A DNA stretch of 64,000 nt from Noviherbaspirillum autotrophicum (GCF_000818395.1 NZ_JWJG01000028.1:1738222-1802221); one strand, 5' to 3'. Shown: positions 32,120-41,790, counted from the first letter of the stretch. The notes: generated from the sequence alone by a model not told the origin. A program made the numbers and translations.

Positions 32120-33922
32120 CTAGGCAAAAACGATCGGCGCCAGCCATGCCACGGCCAGCCCGATCAGCACGGTCAGCGGCGTGCCCACCTTTACAAAATC
32201 CGAGAAACGGTAGTTGCCCGGGCCAAACACCAGCAGGTTGCCCCAGTGCGCAATCGGCGTCACGAAACCGGTCACGGCGGCGAACGCAATCGCCAGAACA
32301 TACGGTTCGGGGGCGCGGTTGAGCGCATGGGCCAGCGCAATGGCGACCGGCCCGAAAATGGACAGCGTGCCCGCATCGGACAGCACCTGGGTCACCAGCG
32401 CAGCGACGGCAAACAGCGCGAACAGCGTCGCCATGGGCGGCCAGCCGCCCATCACGCCTTGCAGCAGATGCGCAATGCGCTCGGCAGCCCCGGTTTTTTG
32501 CATCGCCAGGCCCAGCGGAATGGCGCCGGCGATGAAGATAAAGATGCGGGTATCGATTGCCTGATAGGCCTGGTTGACCGTGACGCAGCCGACCAGCACC
32601 ATGGCCAGCGCGCCGGCCACCAGTACCACGGGCAGCGGCAGGATGGACGCGGAGGCAAGGCCGATGGTGATCACCATGATTGCGGCCGCCACACGGGCTT
32701 TGCGTGGGCGCGGCTGGCCGGGGAACGGCGCGAGCATCAGGCCAGGCTGGTCGCGCGTGAGCTGCTGGATTTCATCCTCGTCGCCTTCCAGCACCAGCAC
32801 GTCCCCCACGCGCAGGCGCACCCGGTCGATCTCTTCCGAGGCCGGCGTGCCCGCGCGCGAGACGGCCAGCGCAACCACGCCGTATTTGCGCTGCAGGCCG
32901 AGTTCGCGGATCGTGGCGCCGACCAGTTGCGAGCGCGGCATCACCACCGCCTGCACCATGTGCGCCGACAGTTCTTCGCCGGGCCCCTCGCTGTGCGCGC
33001 CCGGCCGGTCGAACTGATCGACCGGCTTGAGCTTGAGGCCGTCCGGCTCCTGCCGCAGCGTGGCCAGTTCGTCCGAGGTGAGGTGAATCAGGAGCGTGTC
33101 GCCCGGCTCGAGCACCTGCTTGCCGAAAGGCCGCCGCAACGATTCGCCGTTGCGCAGCCACTTGATCAGCTCGAACGAACCCAGCCCGGCGCTGCGCAAC
33201 TGTTCCAGGTGGGTGCCGACCAGCGCCGAATCCGGCAGCACGGTCAGCTCCGCCAGATAGCGGTCTTCCTGGAACAAGTCGTTGCCGGCGCCGCGCCCCT
33301 TGTGTGCGGGCAAAAGGAAGCGGCCGATCAGCAGCACGTACAGCACGCCGAGGAGGGAAAGCGTCAGGCCGATCGGCGTGATCGAGAACAGCGACAGGCC
33401 GGGGCGCCCTGCCTGCTGCAACAGCGTGCTGGAAAACAGGAAGGCCGGCGCGCCGATCAGGGCGATGGTGCTGCCCAGCGACGCGGCGAACGACAGCGGC
33501 ATGAGCAATTTGGAAGCCGGGATGCCGCGCTCGCGCGACAGCTTCAGCAGCGCCGGCATCATGATGGCGGTGGGCGTGACGTGTTCGGTAAAGGTGGAGA
33601 AAGCGGAAACGCCGAGCATCATGACCGCCAGCACGCGCGATTCGCTCTTGCCTGCCGCCCGCAGGATCCAGTCGGTGATCAAGTCGGACAGCCCGCTCAG
33701 CTGCAATGCGCGGCTCAGCACGAAAATGGCCGCGACGATCACCGCCGGTTCGCTCGACAGCCCGGAAAATGCTTCCTGCGGCTTCAGGATGCCGCTGATG
33801 GCCAATGCCAGAATGATCAGCACGGCGACGATATCGACCCGCAGCCACTCGGTCACCAGCAGGGCGAGCGCCCCCCCAGCGATGAGGAAGACGATGATCT
33901 GCTGCGCGTCCAGTGTAGGCAT
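32120..33922 (-). CDS. SLC13-family permease with TrkA-C (RCK_C) domains
   Basis: 600 aa. Start ATG 33922 with GGAGC 7 bases upstream. N- and C-terminal halves hold about ten transmembrane helices (IIVFLIAGGALALLVTEWL, then PAVIVAAIFVLSRALQL and the C-terminal VTPIAHWGNLLVFGPG). The middle (about residues 190-375) contains two TrkA-C domains, starting LAELTVLPDSALVGTHLEQL and SQLVGATIRELGLQ. This SAC1/citrate-like architecture is known from sulfate/dicarboxylate Na+ symporters; the substrate is not readable. It is transcribed divergently from the PAS-GGDEF-EAL gene. Confidence 0.9.
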   Translation of the reverse strand: MPTLDAQQIIVFLIAGGALALLVTEWLRVDIVAVLIILALAISGILKPQEAFSGLSSEPAVIVAAIFVLSRALQLSGLSDLITDWILRAAGKSESRVLAVMMLGVSAFSTFTEHVTPTAIMMPALLKLSRERGIPASKLLMPLSFAASLGSTIALIGAPAFLFSSTLLQQAGRPGLSLFSITPIGLTLSLLGVLYVLLIGRFLLPAHKGRGAGNDLFQEDRYLAELTVLPDSALVGTHLEQLRSAGLGSFELIKWLRNGESLRRPFGKQVLEPGDTLLIHLTSDELATLRQEPDGLKLKPVDQFDRPGAHSEGPGEELSAHMVQAVVMPRSQLVGATIRELGLQRKYGVVALAVSRAGTPASEEIDRVRLRVGDVLVLEGDEDEIQQLTRDQPGLMLAPFPGQPRPRKARVAAAIMVITIGLASASILPLPVVLVAGALAMVLVGCVTVNQAYQAIDTRIFIFIAGAIPLGLAMQKTGAAERIAHLLQGVMGGWPPMATLFALFAVAALVTQVLSDAGTLSIFGPVAIALAHALNRAPEPYVLAIAFAAVTGFVTPIAHWGNLLVFGPGNYRFSDFVKVGTPLTVLIGLAVAWLAPIVFA

Positions 33923-34212
33923 GAACAAGCTCCGGCGTTGTTGTAAATACGATGAAAGCAATCTCAAAAGTCCCCGCTGCCTGCCTGTCCGAAATGCGGT
34001 CCGGCATGTCCACTGGAATGAATCACCATTCAAGCAAATCACGTTCCATCTTGCGCTACAGCACCTCTTTGGCTCAATGCAACAAAAAGTGCTGGTGCGC
34101 ATCGCCGCCACAGATATCGCAATGTGCGTTGACGCGCGTGCGGAAATCCCCTATAAAGAGTCACTTTCCCATATGCAACATTAATTGCGGCACTTTCCCG
34201 TCATCTCGCGCA

Positions 34213-37200
34213 ATGCATCGAGAATCACCGCCACCGGGCAGCCAGCCACCTCCCCTTCCGTCACCCACCGTGCAGGCGCTGCGGCAGCTTGCCGACTCCT
34301 GCCGGATGATCGTCTGGATGACGGATGTCGACGACCAATGTATCTACCTCAACAAGAGCGCCGCCGACCTGCTCGGCGGCTGCGGGCAGATCAACCTGGC
34401 GGACTGGGCGCGCTTCGTTCATCCGGACGACGCGGCAAAGCTGCGTCAGGTGTATCGCGAAGCCAAGCAAGCGCGCGCCGAGTACCAGTACGAGTACCGC
34501 GTGGTGCGCAGCGATGGCGGAATCCGCTGGATGCTCGGTTCGGGCGCGCCGCGCCATGACGCCGCCGGGGAATTCATCGGCTATACCGGCACGGTGCTGG
34601 AAGTCACGGAACAGCACGAGGCGCACGAGCGCCTGGCCCGCAGCGAAGCGCAGCAGCGCCTGCTCACCGAGTACAGCTCGGACCTGATCGCCCACTGCGA
34701 CCAGGACGGCATCTACCTGTTTGTCTCCCCGTCCTATACGCGCGCGCTGGGCATCGAGGCAAGCGACATCATCGGCCGCAGCGTGTACGACTTCGTCCAT
34801 CCCGACGACTGGCCGATCGTGCGCAACGAAGTCCAGCAACAGATGGAGGGCGGCGCCGAGAGCAACCTGCTCGAAATCCGCAAGCGCCACCGCGACGGAC
34901 ACTATGTATGGATGGGGACCAAGGCGCGCATCATTCTGGACCCGGTCACGAAGCACAAGATCGGCTCGGTGGCGGTATCGCGCGACATCACGCGCGAACG
35001 CCAGGCTCGCGCCGAGCTAAAGAGAAGCGAGGAACGCTTTCGCAGCCTGACGCAGCTGTCGTCGGACTGGTACTGGGAGATGGACGAGGCTGAACGGTTC
35101 ACCTTTTTTTCGGACGGCTTGCAGCGGGTGTTCGGCATCGCGCCGGAATGCGCGCTGGGAAAAAACGGCTTCGACCTGACGCGATCCACGCCCCAGCCCG
35201 ACCGGGAAAATTACCGCAGCAAGATTGACGCACGCGAGCCGTTCCGCAATCTCGTCTTCGTCGTGCACGACCCTGTCAGCGGCGGCACGCGCCACTCCTG
35301 CATATCGGGCGAACCGGTCTATGAAGACGGCGTGTTCAAGGGTTATCGCGGCATCGGGCGCGACATCACCGAAGAAAAGGAACTTCTGCAGCAGCTGGCC
35401 CGGCTGGCCGAGGAAAACAAGGCGCTGATCGAGCATTCGCCCGACATCATGATGCTGTTCGATGAACGAGGCAAAATCCTGCGCGCCAACCGCGCGGTCA
35501 AGCGTGTCATCGGCTACGGGCCAGAAGAATTGGTCGGGAGCCATCACCTCGAATTCGTCACGCCCGGCACCCGGGAAGAGACCAAGGCGATCGTCGCATC
35601 CATCGGCGACACCATGGACACCATTCCCGACCTCGAAAACTGCTGGTTGCGCAAGGATGGCAGCACGGTGCATCTGTCGTGGGCGGTGCGCCGCATGGCC
35701 GACGGCGGGCTGACCTACGCGACCGCGCGCGACGTGACGGAACGCCAGCGTACGCGCGCCAAGCTGCGCCGCGCCAACCAGCGCCTGAATACGATACTGG
35801 AAAGCATCGGCGATGCCTTTTTCTCGGTGGACCGCAACTGGCGCCTGACCTATGCCAACCGCAAGGCAATCGTCTTCGTCGGCGTGGCGCGCGACGCCGC
35901 AATCGGCAAGGTGATCTGGGACATCGTTCCGGGCCTTCGCAATTCCCCTGTCTTCGAGCATTACCAGCACGCGATGCGCTCCGGCGAAGTGGTGTCCTTC
36001 GAAGCCATGTACGAGCCGACCGGCGCCTGGGTCGAAGCGCGCGCCTATCCGCATGAAAGCGGGTTGTCGGTGTTCTTCCACGACATCACGGCACGGCGCG
36101 AAAGCGAGCTGCGGCTGCGGGAAATGCTCGAAATGACGCCGGCCGGCTATTTCCTGACCGACGCCAAGGGCATCGTGCAGGACGTAAACCCAGCGCTGTG
36201 CGCCCTGTCGGGCTATGCCAAGGATGAATTCGTCGGCAAGGACATCAAGCGCTTCCTGCCGAGCTGCCCGCTGGCCGCCGCGCTGGCGCCCGGCGGCGCC
36301 GGGCACGGCGTGGAAACCATCATGCGGCACAAGGACGGGCGCCCGGTCTACGTGCTGCTGAACCTGTCGGCCAAATCGGATGCCGGCGGCCCGCTCTCGC
36401 TGACCGCGTTCGTCACCGACATCACCGAACGCAAGCAGGCCGAGGCGCGCCTGCAGCAGCTGGCCAGCCACGACCCGCTCACCGGCTTGCCCAACCGCAC
36501 GCTCATCGGGCAGCGCGTGGAATCGCTGCTGGAAGCCGGCCCCGCCGACGAAGCACTGGCAGTGATGTTCATCGACCTGGACGGATTCAAGCAGGTCAAC
36601 GACTCGATGGGGCACGCCGCGGGCGACGTGCTGCTGCGTCAGGTCGCGCTGCGGCTGCAGGACAACACCCGCTCCGGCGACGTGATCGCGCGGCTCGGCG
36701 GCGACGAGTTCGTGGTCGCAGCGCACTGTCCCGAGGGCAAGGATTCGGCGCAGTCCATCGCGCAGCGGCTGCTGGCCGCGCTCACCGCGCCCTTCGACAT
36801 CGAAGGGCAGGAAGTGTTCGTGAGCGCGTCGATCGGCATCTGCATGCTGGCGGCGGACACGCGCACCAGGGATTTGCTGTTCCAGAATGCGGATACCGCG
36901 ATGTACCGCGCCAAGGCGGCCGGGCGCAACTGCTACCGCTTCTTCGAGGCCGAGATGAGCGTGGAAGCCAAGACGCGCATGACGCTGGAACACACGCTGC
37001 GGCGCGCGCTGGAACGCCATGAATTCGAGCTGCACTACCAGCCGCGCGTCAAGCTCAAGTCGATGGGCGTGGTCGGCATGGAAGCGCTGATCCGCTGGAA
37101 CCATCCGCAGCTGGGCAACATCCTGCCGATGCAGTTCATTCCCATTGCGGAAGACCGCGGGCTGATCGAATCGATCGGGCAGTGGGTGCTGGAAGAAGCA

Positions 37201-37761
37201 TGCCTGCAGACCCGGCGCCTGATGGACAAGTTCGGCCGCCCTCTGCATGTATCGGTCAACCTGTCGGCGCGGCAGCTCAAGTCTCTCACCCTGACCGAAC
37301 AGGTCGAAGCCGCACTGGCCAAGTCAGGCCTGCCCGCCGGGCTGCTCGAACTGGAACTGACGGAAAGCGCGCTGGTGGACGATATCGACGAATCGGTCGA
37401 CGTGATGAAGCGGCTCAAGCAGCTGGGCGTGCTGCTGTCGGTGGACGATTTCGGCACCGGCTATTCCGGGCTGTCGTACCTCAATCGCTTCCCGTTCGAC
37501 ATCCTCAAGCTCGACCGCTCCTTCGTGCACCACCGCCCCGAAGGCTTGAGCAGCTTCGAATTCGTCAAGGCGCTGGTCGACATGGCGCACGCGCTGAAAC
37601 TGTCCGTGGTGGCCGAAGGCGTGGAGTCCGGCGAGATCCTGCACCTGCTGCGCGACGCCGCCTGCGACGAAGGGCAAGGCTACCTGTTCGCCAGGCCGCT
37701 GCCCCTGCCCGAGCTGGAAGCCTTCCTGGCGCGCCTGCCGTCCCCTCGCCCCCAGCCATAG
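34213..37761 (+). CDS. Six-PAS GGDEF-EAL cyclic-di-GMP protein
   Basis: 1182 aa from ATG 34213. Six PAS/PAC sensor repeats occupy about residues 25-750 (each closes with a V-x-D-I-T-x-x-x-x or RDITRER-type motif), then a GGDEF domain with intact G829-G-D-E-F in ARLGGDEFV, then EAL with E957-A-L in GMEALIRWNHP and DDFGTGYSGLSYLNRFPFD. It should make and/or degrade c-di-GMP with PAS input, with both domains apparently active. No transmembrane segment is seen, so it is cytosolic. The frame is open upstream to 33952, but those 87 codons look low-quality (many Cys, Ser, His). It ends a transcript that faces the porin terminator. Confidence 0.93.
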   Translation: MHRESPPPGSQPPPLPSPTVQALRQLADSCRMIVWMTDVDDQCIYLNKSAADLLGGCGQINLADWARFVHPDDAAKLRQVYREAKQARAEYQYEYRVVRSDGGIRWMLGSGAPRHDAAGEFIGYTGTVLEVTEQHEAHERLARSEAQQRLLTEYSSDLIAHCDQDGIYLFVSPSYTRALGIEASDIIGRSVYDFVHPDDWPIVRNEVQQQMEGGAESNLLEIRKRHRDGHYVWMGTKARIILDPVTKHKIGSVAVSRDITRERQARAELKRSEERFRSLTQLSSDWYWEMDEAERFTFFSDGLQRVFGIAPECALGKNGFDLTRSTPQPDRENYRSKIDAREPFRNLVFVVHDPVSGGTRHSCISGEPVYEDGVFKGYRGIGRDITEEKELLQQLARLAEENKALIEHSPDIMMLFDERGKILRANRAVKRVIGYGPEELVGSHHLEFVTPGTREETKAIVASIGDTMDTIPDLENCWLRKDGSTVHLSWAVRRMADGGLTYATARDVTERQRTRAKLRRANQRLNTILESIGDAFFSVDRNWRLTYANRKAIVFVGVARDAAIGKVIWDIVPGLRNSPVFEHYQHAMRSGEVVSFEAMYEPTGAWVEARAYPHESGLSVFFHDITARRESELRLREMLEMTPAGYFLTDAKGIVQDVNPALCALSGYAKDEFVGKDIKRFLPSCPLAAALAPGGAGHGVETIMRHKDGRPVYVLLNLSAKSDAGGPLSLTAFVTDITERKQAEARLQQLASHDPLTGLPNRTLIGQRVESLLEAGPADEALAVMFIDLDGFKQVNDSMGHAAGDVLLRQVALRLQDNTRSGDVIARLGGDEFVVAAHCPEGKDSAQSIAQRLLAALTAPFDIEGQEVFVSASIGICMLAADTRTRDLLFQNADTAMYRAKAAGRNCYRFFEAEMSVEAKTRMTLEHTLRRALERHEFELHYQPRVKLKSMGVVGMEALIRWNHPQLGNILPMQFIPIAEDRGLIESIGQWVLEEACLQTRRLMDKFGRPLHVSVNLSARQLKSLTLTEQVEAALAKSGLPAGLLELELTESALVDDIDESVDVMKRLKQLGVLLSVDDFGTGYSGLSYLNRFPFDILKLDRSFVHHRPEGLSSFEFVKALVDMAHALKLSVVAEGVESGEILHLLRDAACDEGQGYLFARPLPLPELEAFLARLPSPRPQP

Positions 37762-37773
37762 CATCCTCAGGAT

Positions 37774-37832
37774 AAAAAAGCGCCTTGCGCCGCCGCGTCC
37801 GCATTCGTGCGGTCGCGACGGCAGCAAGGCGC
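37774..37832 (-). terminator. Terminator of the porin gene (long hairpin)
   Basis: On the minus strand GCGCCTTGC (37824-37832) pairs with GCAAGGCGC (37780-37788), with an inner CCGCA-TTCG-TGCGG hairpin inside, followed by six U (A-run 37774-37779 on the plus strand). The porin gene ends 42 bases upstream, and the GGDEF-EAL gene ends just on the other side, so the structure may serve both. Confidence 0.85.
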
Positions 37833-37873
37833 TGCAGTAGGCTGGGCCGGGCCGAACGGCCCCGCCCCGCTTG

Positions 37874-38947
37874 TCAGAACCCGTGGCGGATGCCCAGGCC
37901 GAAGCTGTTGCCGGCGTCAAATCCGGTGAGCTTGTCGTTCATGAGCATCGCGTACACGTCGGTGCGCTTGGACAATGCATAGTCGTAGCCCACGGTAGTG
38001 GTCTGGCGCTTGACTTCGGGCGCGGCGCCTGCGCTGCGCTTGGTCTGCGCATAGCCGGCCAGGATCTTGCCTGCGCCGAACGGCACCGACAAGCCCAGGG
38101 ACGCGGTCTTGTCTTCCAGCGCGACGTCGTGGGTGGTCTTGTCGTAGGTCGCGTACAGCTTGGCCACGCCGAAATCGTAGCCGCCGCCGATGAACCATGC
38201 CTTCTGCTCGGCATAGCCGGCGGCCGCTTGCAACGTGGGCGTATCCAGCGGATTGTTGACCTTGACCTTGTGATAGAACGCCGTCAGCGACAGCGGGCCG
38301 TTGAAATACAGGACATTGGCGCCGACGTTGTTCTTGCCGTTGTTGCCTGCGGCTTCGCCGAACTGGTAGTGCAGGTTGGCGGTCAAGCCGCCGAAGGACG
38401 GCGTGGTGTACTTGATCTGATTGCTCCAGCCGGTGTCGCCGGCGACGGAGGAGGCGAAACGCGTCGAAAAGTTCGGGTTAAGCAGCGGCACCTGGTGCTG
38501 CAGCACCAGCGGCGAGAAGTTGAACGAGTCGCCGAACGGATTGAACAGGATCATCGGCAGGAAGTTGGGCGCCAGGCCGCGGCCGAGAGAAACTTCACCG
38601 AAGTTGCCGGCCAGGCCGACGTTCGCATCGCGCGAGAACAGCGTGTCGTTCGGGAAGCGCCCCTGGACGCCGTTATCGGCCTGGAAGAAGCTGGTCAGCT
38701 GGAAGTTCGCTTTCAGTCCGCCGCCGAGGTCTTCCGTGCCCTTGAAGCCGAACCACGACGTGGTCAGGCCGCCGCTGTTGACGCCTGCGGTGCGCCCGGC
38801 GTCGCCAGCGTAGCGCATCGATCCCGCGAACGCGTCGACCAAGCCGCTGACCGTGACCGAGGTTTGCGCCATCGCCGGTGCGGCCAGCGCGCTGGTCAGC
38901 GCGGCAGCCAGGGCCAGTTGCTTGAATTTGGAATTTTTGGATTGCAT
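37874..38947 (-). CDS. Gram-negative porin, Burkholderiales type
   Basis: 357 aa. Outer-membrane trimeric general porin. Signal peptide MQSKNSKFKQLALAAALTSALAAPAMA; the mature part begins with QTSVTVSGLVDAFAG as is usual for these porins, and has the strands GYDFGVAKLYATYDKTTH and a C-terminal strand ending in RHGF (terminal Phe needed for Omp insertion). GGGAG lies 5 bases before ATG 38947. It is co-directional with guaD, which ends 29 bases upstream; whether they share a transcript is unproven. Two small peptide-binding-like acidic patches are not distinctive. Confidence 0.93.
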   Translation of the reverse strand: MQSKNSKFKQLALAAALTSALAAPAMAQTSVTVSGLVDAFAGSMRYAGDAGRTAGVNSGGLTTSWFGFKGTEDLGGGLKANFQLTSFFQADNGVQGRFPNDTLFSRDANVGLAGNFGEVSLGRGLAPNFLPMILFNPFGDSFNFSPLVLQHQVPLLNPNFSTRFASSVAGDTGWSNQIKYTTPSFGGLTANLHYQFGEAAGNNGKNNVGANVLYFNGPLSLTAFYHKVKVNNPLDTPTLQAAAGYAEQKAWFIGGGYDFGVAKLYATYDKTTHDVALEDKTASLGLSVPFGAGKILAGYAQTKRSAGAAPEVKRQTTTVGYDYALSKRTDVYAMLMNDKLTGFDAGNSFGLGIRHGF

Positions 38948-38976
38948 GAATTCTCCCAAGGAAGGAATTGTGAAAG

Positions 38977-40323
38977 TCATTCGGGCGTCGCATTGTGGCC
39001 CGAATGCTTGCGTTCATGCAATATTTTTCCCGCCACAAACGTGGCTTCCACGACACGGTCGTCGCCGAGGATCGCTAGCGCAAACAGCAATTCCTCCAGG
39101 CTCTGCGCACGTTGGGTGCGGCGCGCCAGAAGCGGCGTGGCGCACGGGTCGAGCACGATGAAATCGGCTTCGGCGCCCGCCACGAAGCTGCCGATGGTTC
39201 CCTCCAGCCCCATGCCGCGCGCGCCGCCCAGCGTCGCCAGGTAAAACAGGCGCAGCGCCGAAAGGTGCACGCCCGTCATGCGCGCCACCTTGTACATCTC
39301 GTTCATCGTCTCGAGCATGGAAAACGAGGTGCCGCCGCCGACGTCAGTCGCCAGCGTGAGCGTCATGCCGGCGCGGTCGGCGCTGCGCATGTCGAACAGT
39401 CCGCTGCCGAGGAACAGGTTAGAGGTCGGGCACAGCGCGGCCGCGGAGCCGGTGGCGGCCATGCGGGCGCGGTCGGTGTCGTCCAGCCAGATGCAGTGCG
39501 CATACATGGCGCGCGGGCGCATCAGGCCGTAGCGCTCGTAGACATCGAGATAGCTGCGCGCCTCCGGATAGAGCGACTTGATCCAGGCAATTTCGTCGGT
39601 GTTTTCCGCCACGTGGGTCTGCACGAAGGTGTCGGGAAAGGCGCGCGCCAGTTCGCCGGCCAGCTGCAGCTGCGCCGGCGTCGAGGTCGCGGCAAAACGC
39701 GGCGTGATCGCCACCATCTGCCGGCCGCGCTTGTGCCATTTGCGGATCAGCGCTTCGCTCGCGAGTGCGCCCTGCTCCGCGCTCTCGCGCAGAAACTCCG
39801 GGCAGTGCCGGTCCATCAGCACCTTGCCGGCCACCATGCGCATGCCGCGCGCTGCGCTCTCCTGAAAGAAGGCTTCAGCCGATTCCGGGTGCACGCTGCA
39901 ATACACCATGGCCGTCGTCGTGCCGCAGCGTAGCAGCTCATCGAGGAAGAAGCTGGCGGTCGCACGTGCGTGAACGGAATCGGAAAACTGCCGCTCGGCC
40001 GGAAAGGTCCAGGTGTCGAGCCACGGCAGCAGGCCCTCGGCCGGCGACGCAATCATGTCGGTCTGCGGGTAATGGATATGGGTGTCGATGAAGCCCGGCG
40101 TGATGATGCGCCCGCGACAATCGATGGTCCGCACGCCGGGCTCGAGCGCGGGGCCGAGCGCGGCATAAGCGCCGGCTGCGCGTACCTTGCCGTCGGCGAC
40201 GACCAGCAACCCGTCCTCTTCCCATCGATGCGCGTTTTCCGAAGATGCGGGATCGCCCCTGAAGTCGAGCAGGCTGCCGCGAACGGCGAAGATGTCGGGT
40301 CCGTGTTCGATACGCTGGGTCAC
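38977..40323 (-). CDS. guaD: Guanine deaminase
   Basis: 448 aa. Converts guanine to xanthine and ammonia, entering purine catabolism. It is an amidohydrolase with the metal site THIHYPQ (in GFIDTHIHYPQTD), then the QTHVAENTDEI His, the AHCIWLDD His and the conserved LATDVGGGTSFSM Asp. The GTG at 40323 has a perfect SD AGGAGG, 5 bases away; the much longer open frame (to 40626) is not needed. The last codons overlap nothing. The porin follows 29 bases downstream, which suggests co-expression. Confidence 0.94.
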   Translation of the reverse strand: MTQRIEHGPDIFAVRGSLLDFRGDPASSENAHRWEEDGLLVVADGKVRAAGAYAALGPALEPGVRTIDCRGRIITPGFIDTHIHYPQTDMIASPAEGLLPWLDTWTFPAERQFSDSVHARATASFFLDELLRCGTTTAMVYCSVHPESAEAFFQESAARGMRMVAGKVLMDRHCPEFLRESAEQGALASEALIRKWHKRGRQMVAITPRFAATSTPAQLQLAGELARAFPDTFVQTHVAENTDEIAWIKSLYPEARSYLDVYERYGLMRPRAMYAHCIWLDDTDRARMAATGSAAALCPTSNLFLGSGLFDMRSADRAGMTLTLATDVGGGTSFSMLETMNEMYKVARMTGVHLSALRLFYLATLGGARGMGLEGTIGSFVAGAEADFIVLDPCATPLLARRTQRAQSLEELLFALAILGDDRVVEATFVAGKILHERKHSGHNATPE

Positions 40324-40463
40324 GCGCGCCTCCTGTGGATTGCCATGTTTGCGCTCCCTGATGAAGCGCTGGAAGCGGCGATGATAGCGGATTCCGCAGT
40401 GGCGCTGCAGCGGCAGCGAAGGGTATGGTTGTTGGCCAGTCCCGTGCGCGGGGACCGTTGGCG

Positions 40464-40670
40464 TCACCTGCCTGCCGGCGGAGAATGCGGCGAGAAGCCC
40501 TGCGTCGAACCCCGGAAAACTGCTGCGTTCACGTCGTGATTGAGTTCGGGATCGCCGCTTGCGCTCGCGCCCGCCCCGGACGAGCCGCCCGAACCGCTCG
40601 ACTGCGCCGCCTCCCGCGTTGCGCAACCGGCCAGAAGCATCACCGCGACCAACAATGTGTGCGTGTTCAT
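40464..40670 (-). CDS. Small lipoprotein (68 aa)
   Basis: Lipoprotein signal MNTHTLLVAVMLLAGC with a lipobox LLAGC and Cys16 as the acylated residue. The mature 53 residues are Ser/Gly-rich (SSGSGGSSGAGASASGDPEL) and disordered. GAGGG lies 5 bases before the ATG. It lies between guaD and the DUF427 gene on the same strand. Function unknown. Confidence 0.7.
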   Translation of the reverse strand: MNTHTLLVAVMLLAGCATREAAQSSGSGGSSGAGASASGDPELNHDVNAAVFRGSTQGFSPHSPPAGR

Positions 40671-40720
40671 TTCACCCTCACATGATCATCGGCTCCCTGC
40701 TGCCCCATGACGGCACCGGA

Positions 40721-41104
40721 TCAAGCGTCGAGCCGGATCTTTATTTCCGGAATCTTGCCGTCATAAAAGGCAAGCCGGTCCTTCAGCTCACGGTGTTCAT
40801 CGTACGGTGCTTCATAGGTCCAGACCGCATCGCTGAACCTGTCGTCGCCGACCTGCACATCGTAGTAATGTGCGGCTCCCTTGAACGGGCATTGCGTGAT
40901 GGCTGCCGAGCGCCGCAGCACTTCGGCCTGCACGTCCGAGCGCGGAAAGTAAAAGCGCGCAGGATGGCCATCTTCGTCAACTTGGATCACGTCGCGCGAA
41001 TCGGCGACGATGCTGCCATTGATTTCCACCGTCACGCGTTGCCCCAGATGCGATTCGCGGATCTTGTGGTTGGGCCATTGCTGATGTCCTGGCGACTTGT
41101 TCAT
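40721..41104 (-). CDS. DUF427 family protein
   Basis: 127 aa. The DUF427 core is visible over residues 22-95: RVTVEINGSIVADSRDVIQV, then ITQCPFKGAAHYYDVQVGDDRFSDAVWTYEAPYDE, with the conserved CPFKG and the W-x-Y-E-x-P motif. The fold is a small beta barrel related to nucleotidyl-transfer domains. The family function is unproven; it often accompanies stress or redox genes. Starts at ATG 41104. Confidence 0.88.
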   Translation of the reverse strand: MNKSPGHQQWPNHKIRESHLGQRVTVEINGSIVADSRDVIQVDEDGHPARFYFPRSDVQAEVLRRSAAITQCPFKGAAHYYDVQVGDDRFSDAVWTYEAPYDEHRELKDRLAFYDGKIPEIKIRLDA

Positions 41105-41481
41105 GCGCGTTTTCTCCGGCCATGCGGGTGCCGACGATGGGCATGCCGTCTTGCTTGGACTGGAATGGATGGCATTCGTTTATCGCTGTTCGCCGGAACA
41201 TATCCATAAGATCCGACAAGGCTTGCAACAGAGCCGAACTGTCGCTTGCGGCCAAACAGTCTTGCGCAAGCTGTTGGCAAACACCCGCCATTGCCGCACC
41301 GCGTCCGGCCCCCGCTATCGGCGCTCCAGGCTGTGCGTAACTAAATTTATCCTTGTTTTTCAATGACTTAAGAAAAATCCAGCGCTTGCCGCCGCCGCTG
41401 GCACACTCCCTGCTGTATGGCTGTCGTGTTCGACAAAACACTCACCAACCCGAAAATCCACTTCACCCAAGGAGCATTGAA
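41105..41481. other. Intergenic region upstream of the Gly-Gly-leader genes
   Basis: 377 bases between the DUF427 gene (leftward) and the first double-glycine-leader gene (rightward), so it should hold both promoters. Leftward and rightward frames are open in parts but none has an SD and a gene-like composition together. No clear sigma-70 hexamer pair was found. Confidence 0.4.
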
Positions 41482-41790
41482 TTGAAAACCCTGACCATCA
41501 AAGACCTGACCCGCAGCCTAGAACTCGACCGTAGCGCTATGAGCGCCGTGCGCGGAGGAATGGGCACCAGCAAAGTTTCCGCCGCCTCGCCCTACCCGCA
41601 CATGCCGTCGTTTTCCGCCCCGATGTTCGGCTTCACGCAAAGCGACTTTAGCTTCAACGCCTCGCAGTCGCTCGGCCAGAGCCAGAACACGCTCGTCAAC
41701 AACGGCAACAACGTAGCGTTCGCGGACAATATCACTGCCAATGTCACGCCGCACCAAAGCGGCAGCAACAACATCAATTTCGGCCACTGA
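41482..41790 (+). CDS. Double-glycine-leader small protein A
   Basis: 102 aa, start TTG 41482 behind SD AAGGAG (8 bases). A 26-residue leader (KTLTIKDLTRS, then ELDRSAMSAVRGG) ends in Gly-Gly, which is the form of leaders cut by C39 peptidase/ABC exporters. The 76-residue core has no Cys, is rich in Ser, Asn and Phe, and ends in an Asn-rich tract (VNNGNNVAFADN, then SGSNNINFGH). It is the first gene of a two-gene operon; paralogue B follows 31 bases later and shares 17 of 26 leader positions. I do not recognise a named family or a function. Confidence 0.7.
   Translation: MKTLTIKDLTRSLELDRSAMSAVRGGMGTSKVSAASPYPHMPSFSAPMFGFTQSDFSFNASQSLGQSQNTLVNNGNNVAFADNITANVTPHQSGSNNINFGH

Noticed and set aside
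33952-34212. N-terminal extension of the PAS protein to 33952
   Set aside because: These 87 codons are rich in Cys, Ser and His with no hydrophobic or PAS pattern, and they overlap the divergent promoter region. ATG 34213 is preferred.
35017-37248. 743-codon minus-strand frame over the PAS-GGDEF-EAL gene
   Set aside because: Antisense shadow of a coding region with clear domains; no SD, and composition is rich in His, Arg and Gln with no structural pattern.
40977-41441. 154-codon minus-strand frame over the start of the DUF427 gene
   Set aside because: No SD at the first start, and it runs 128 bases into a well-supported gene in another frame on the same strand.
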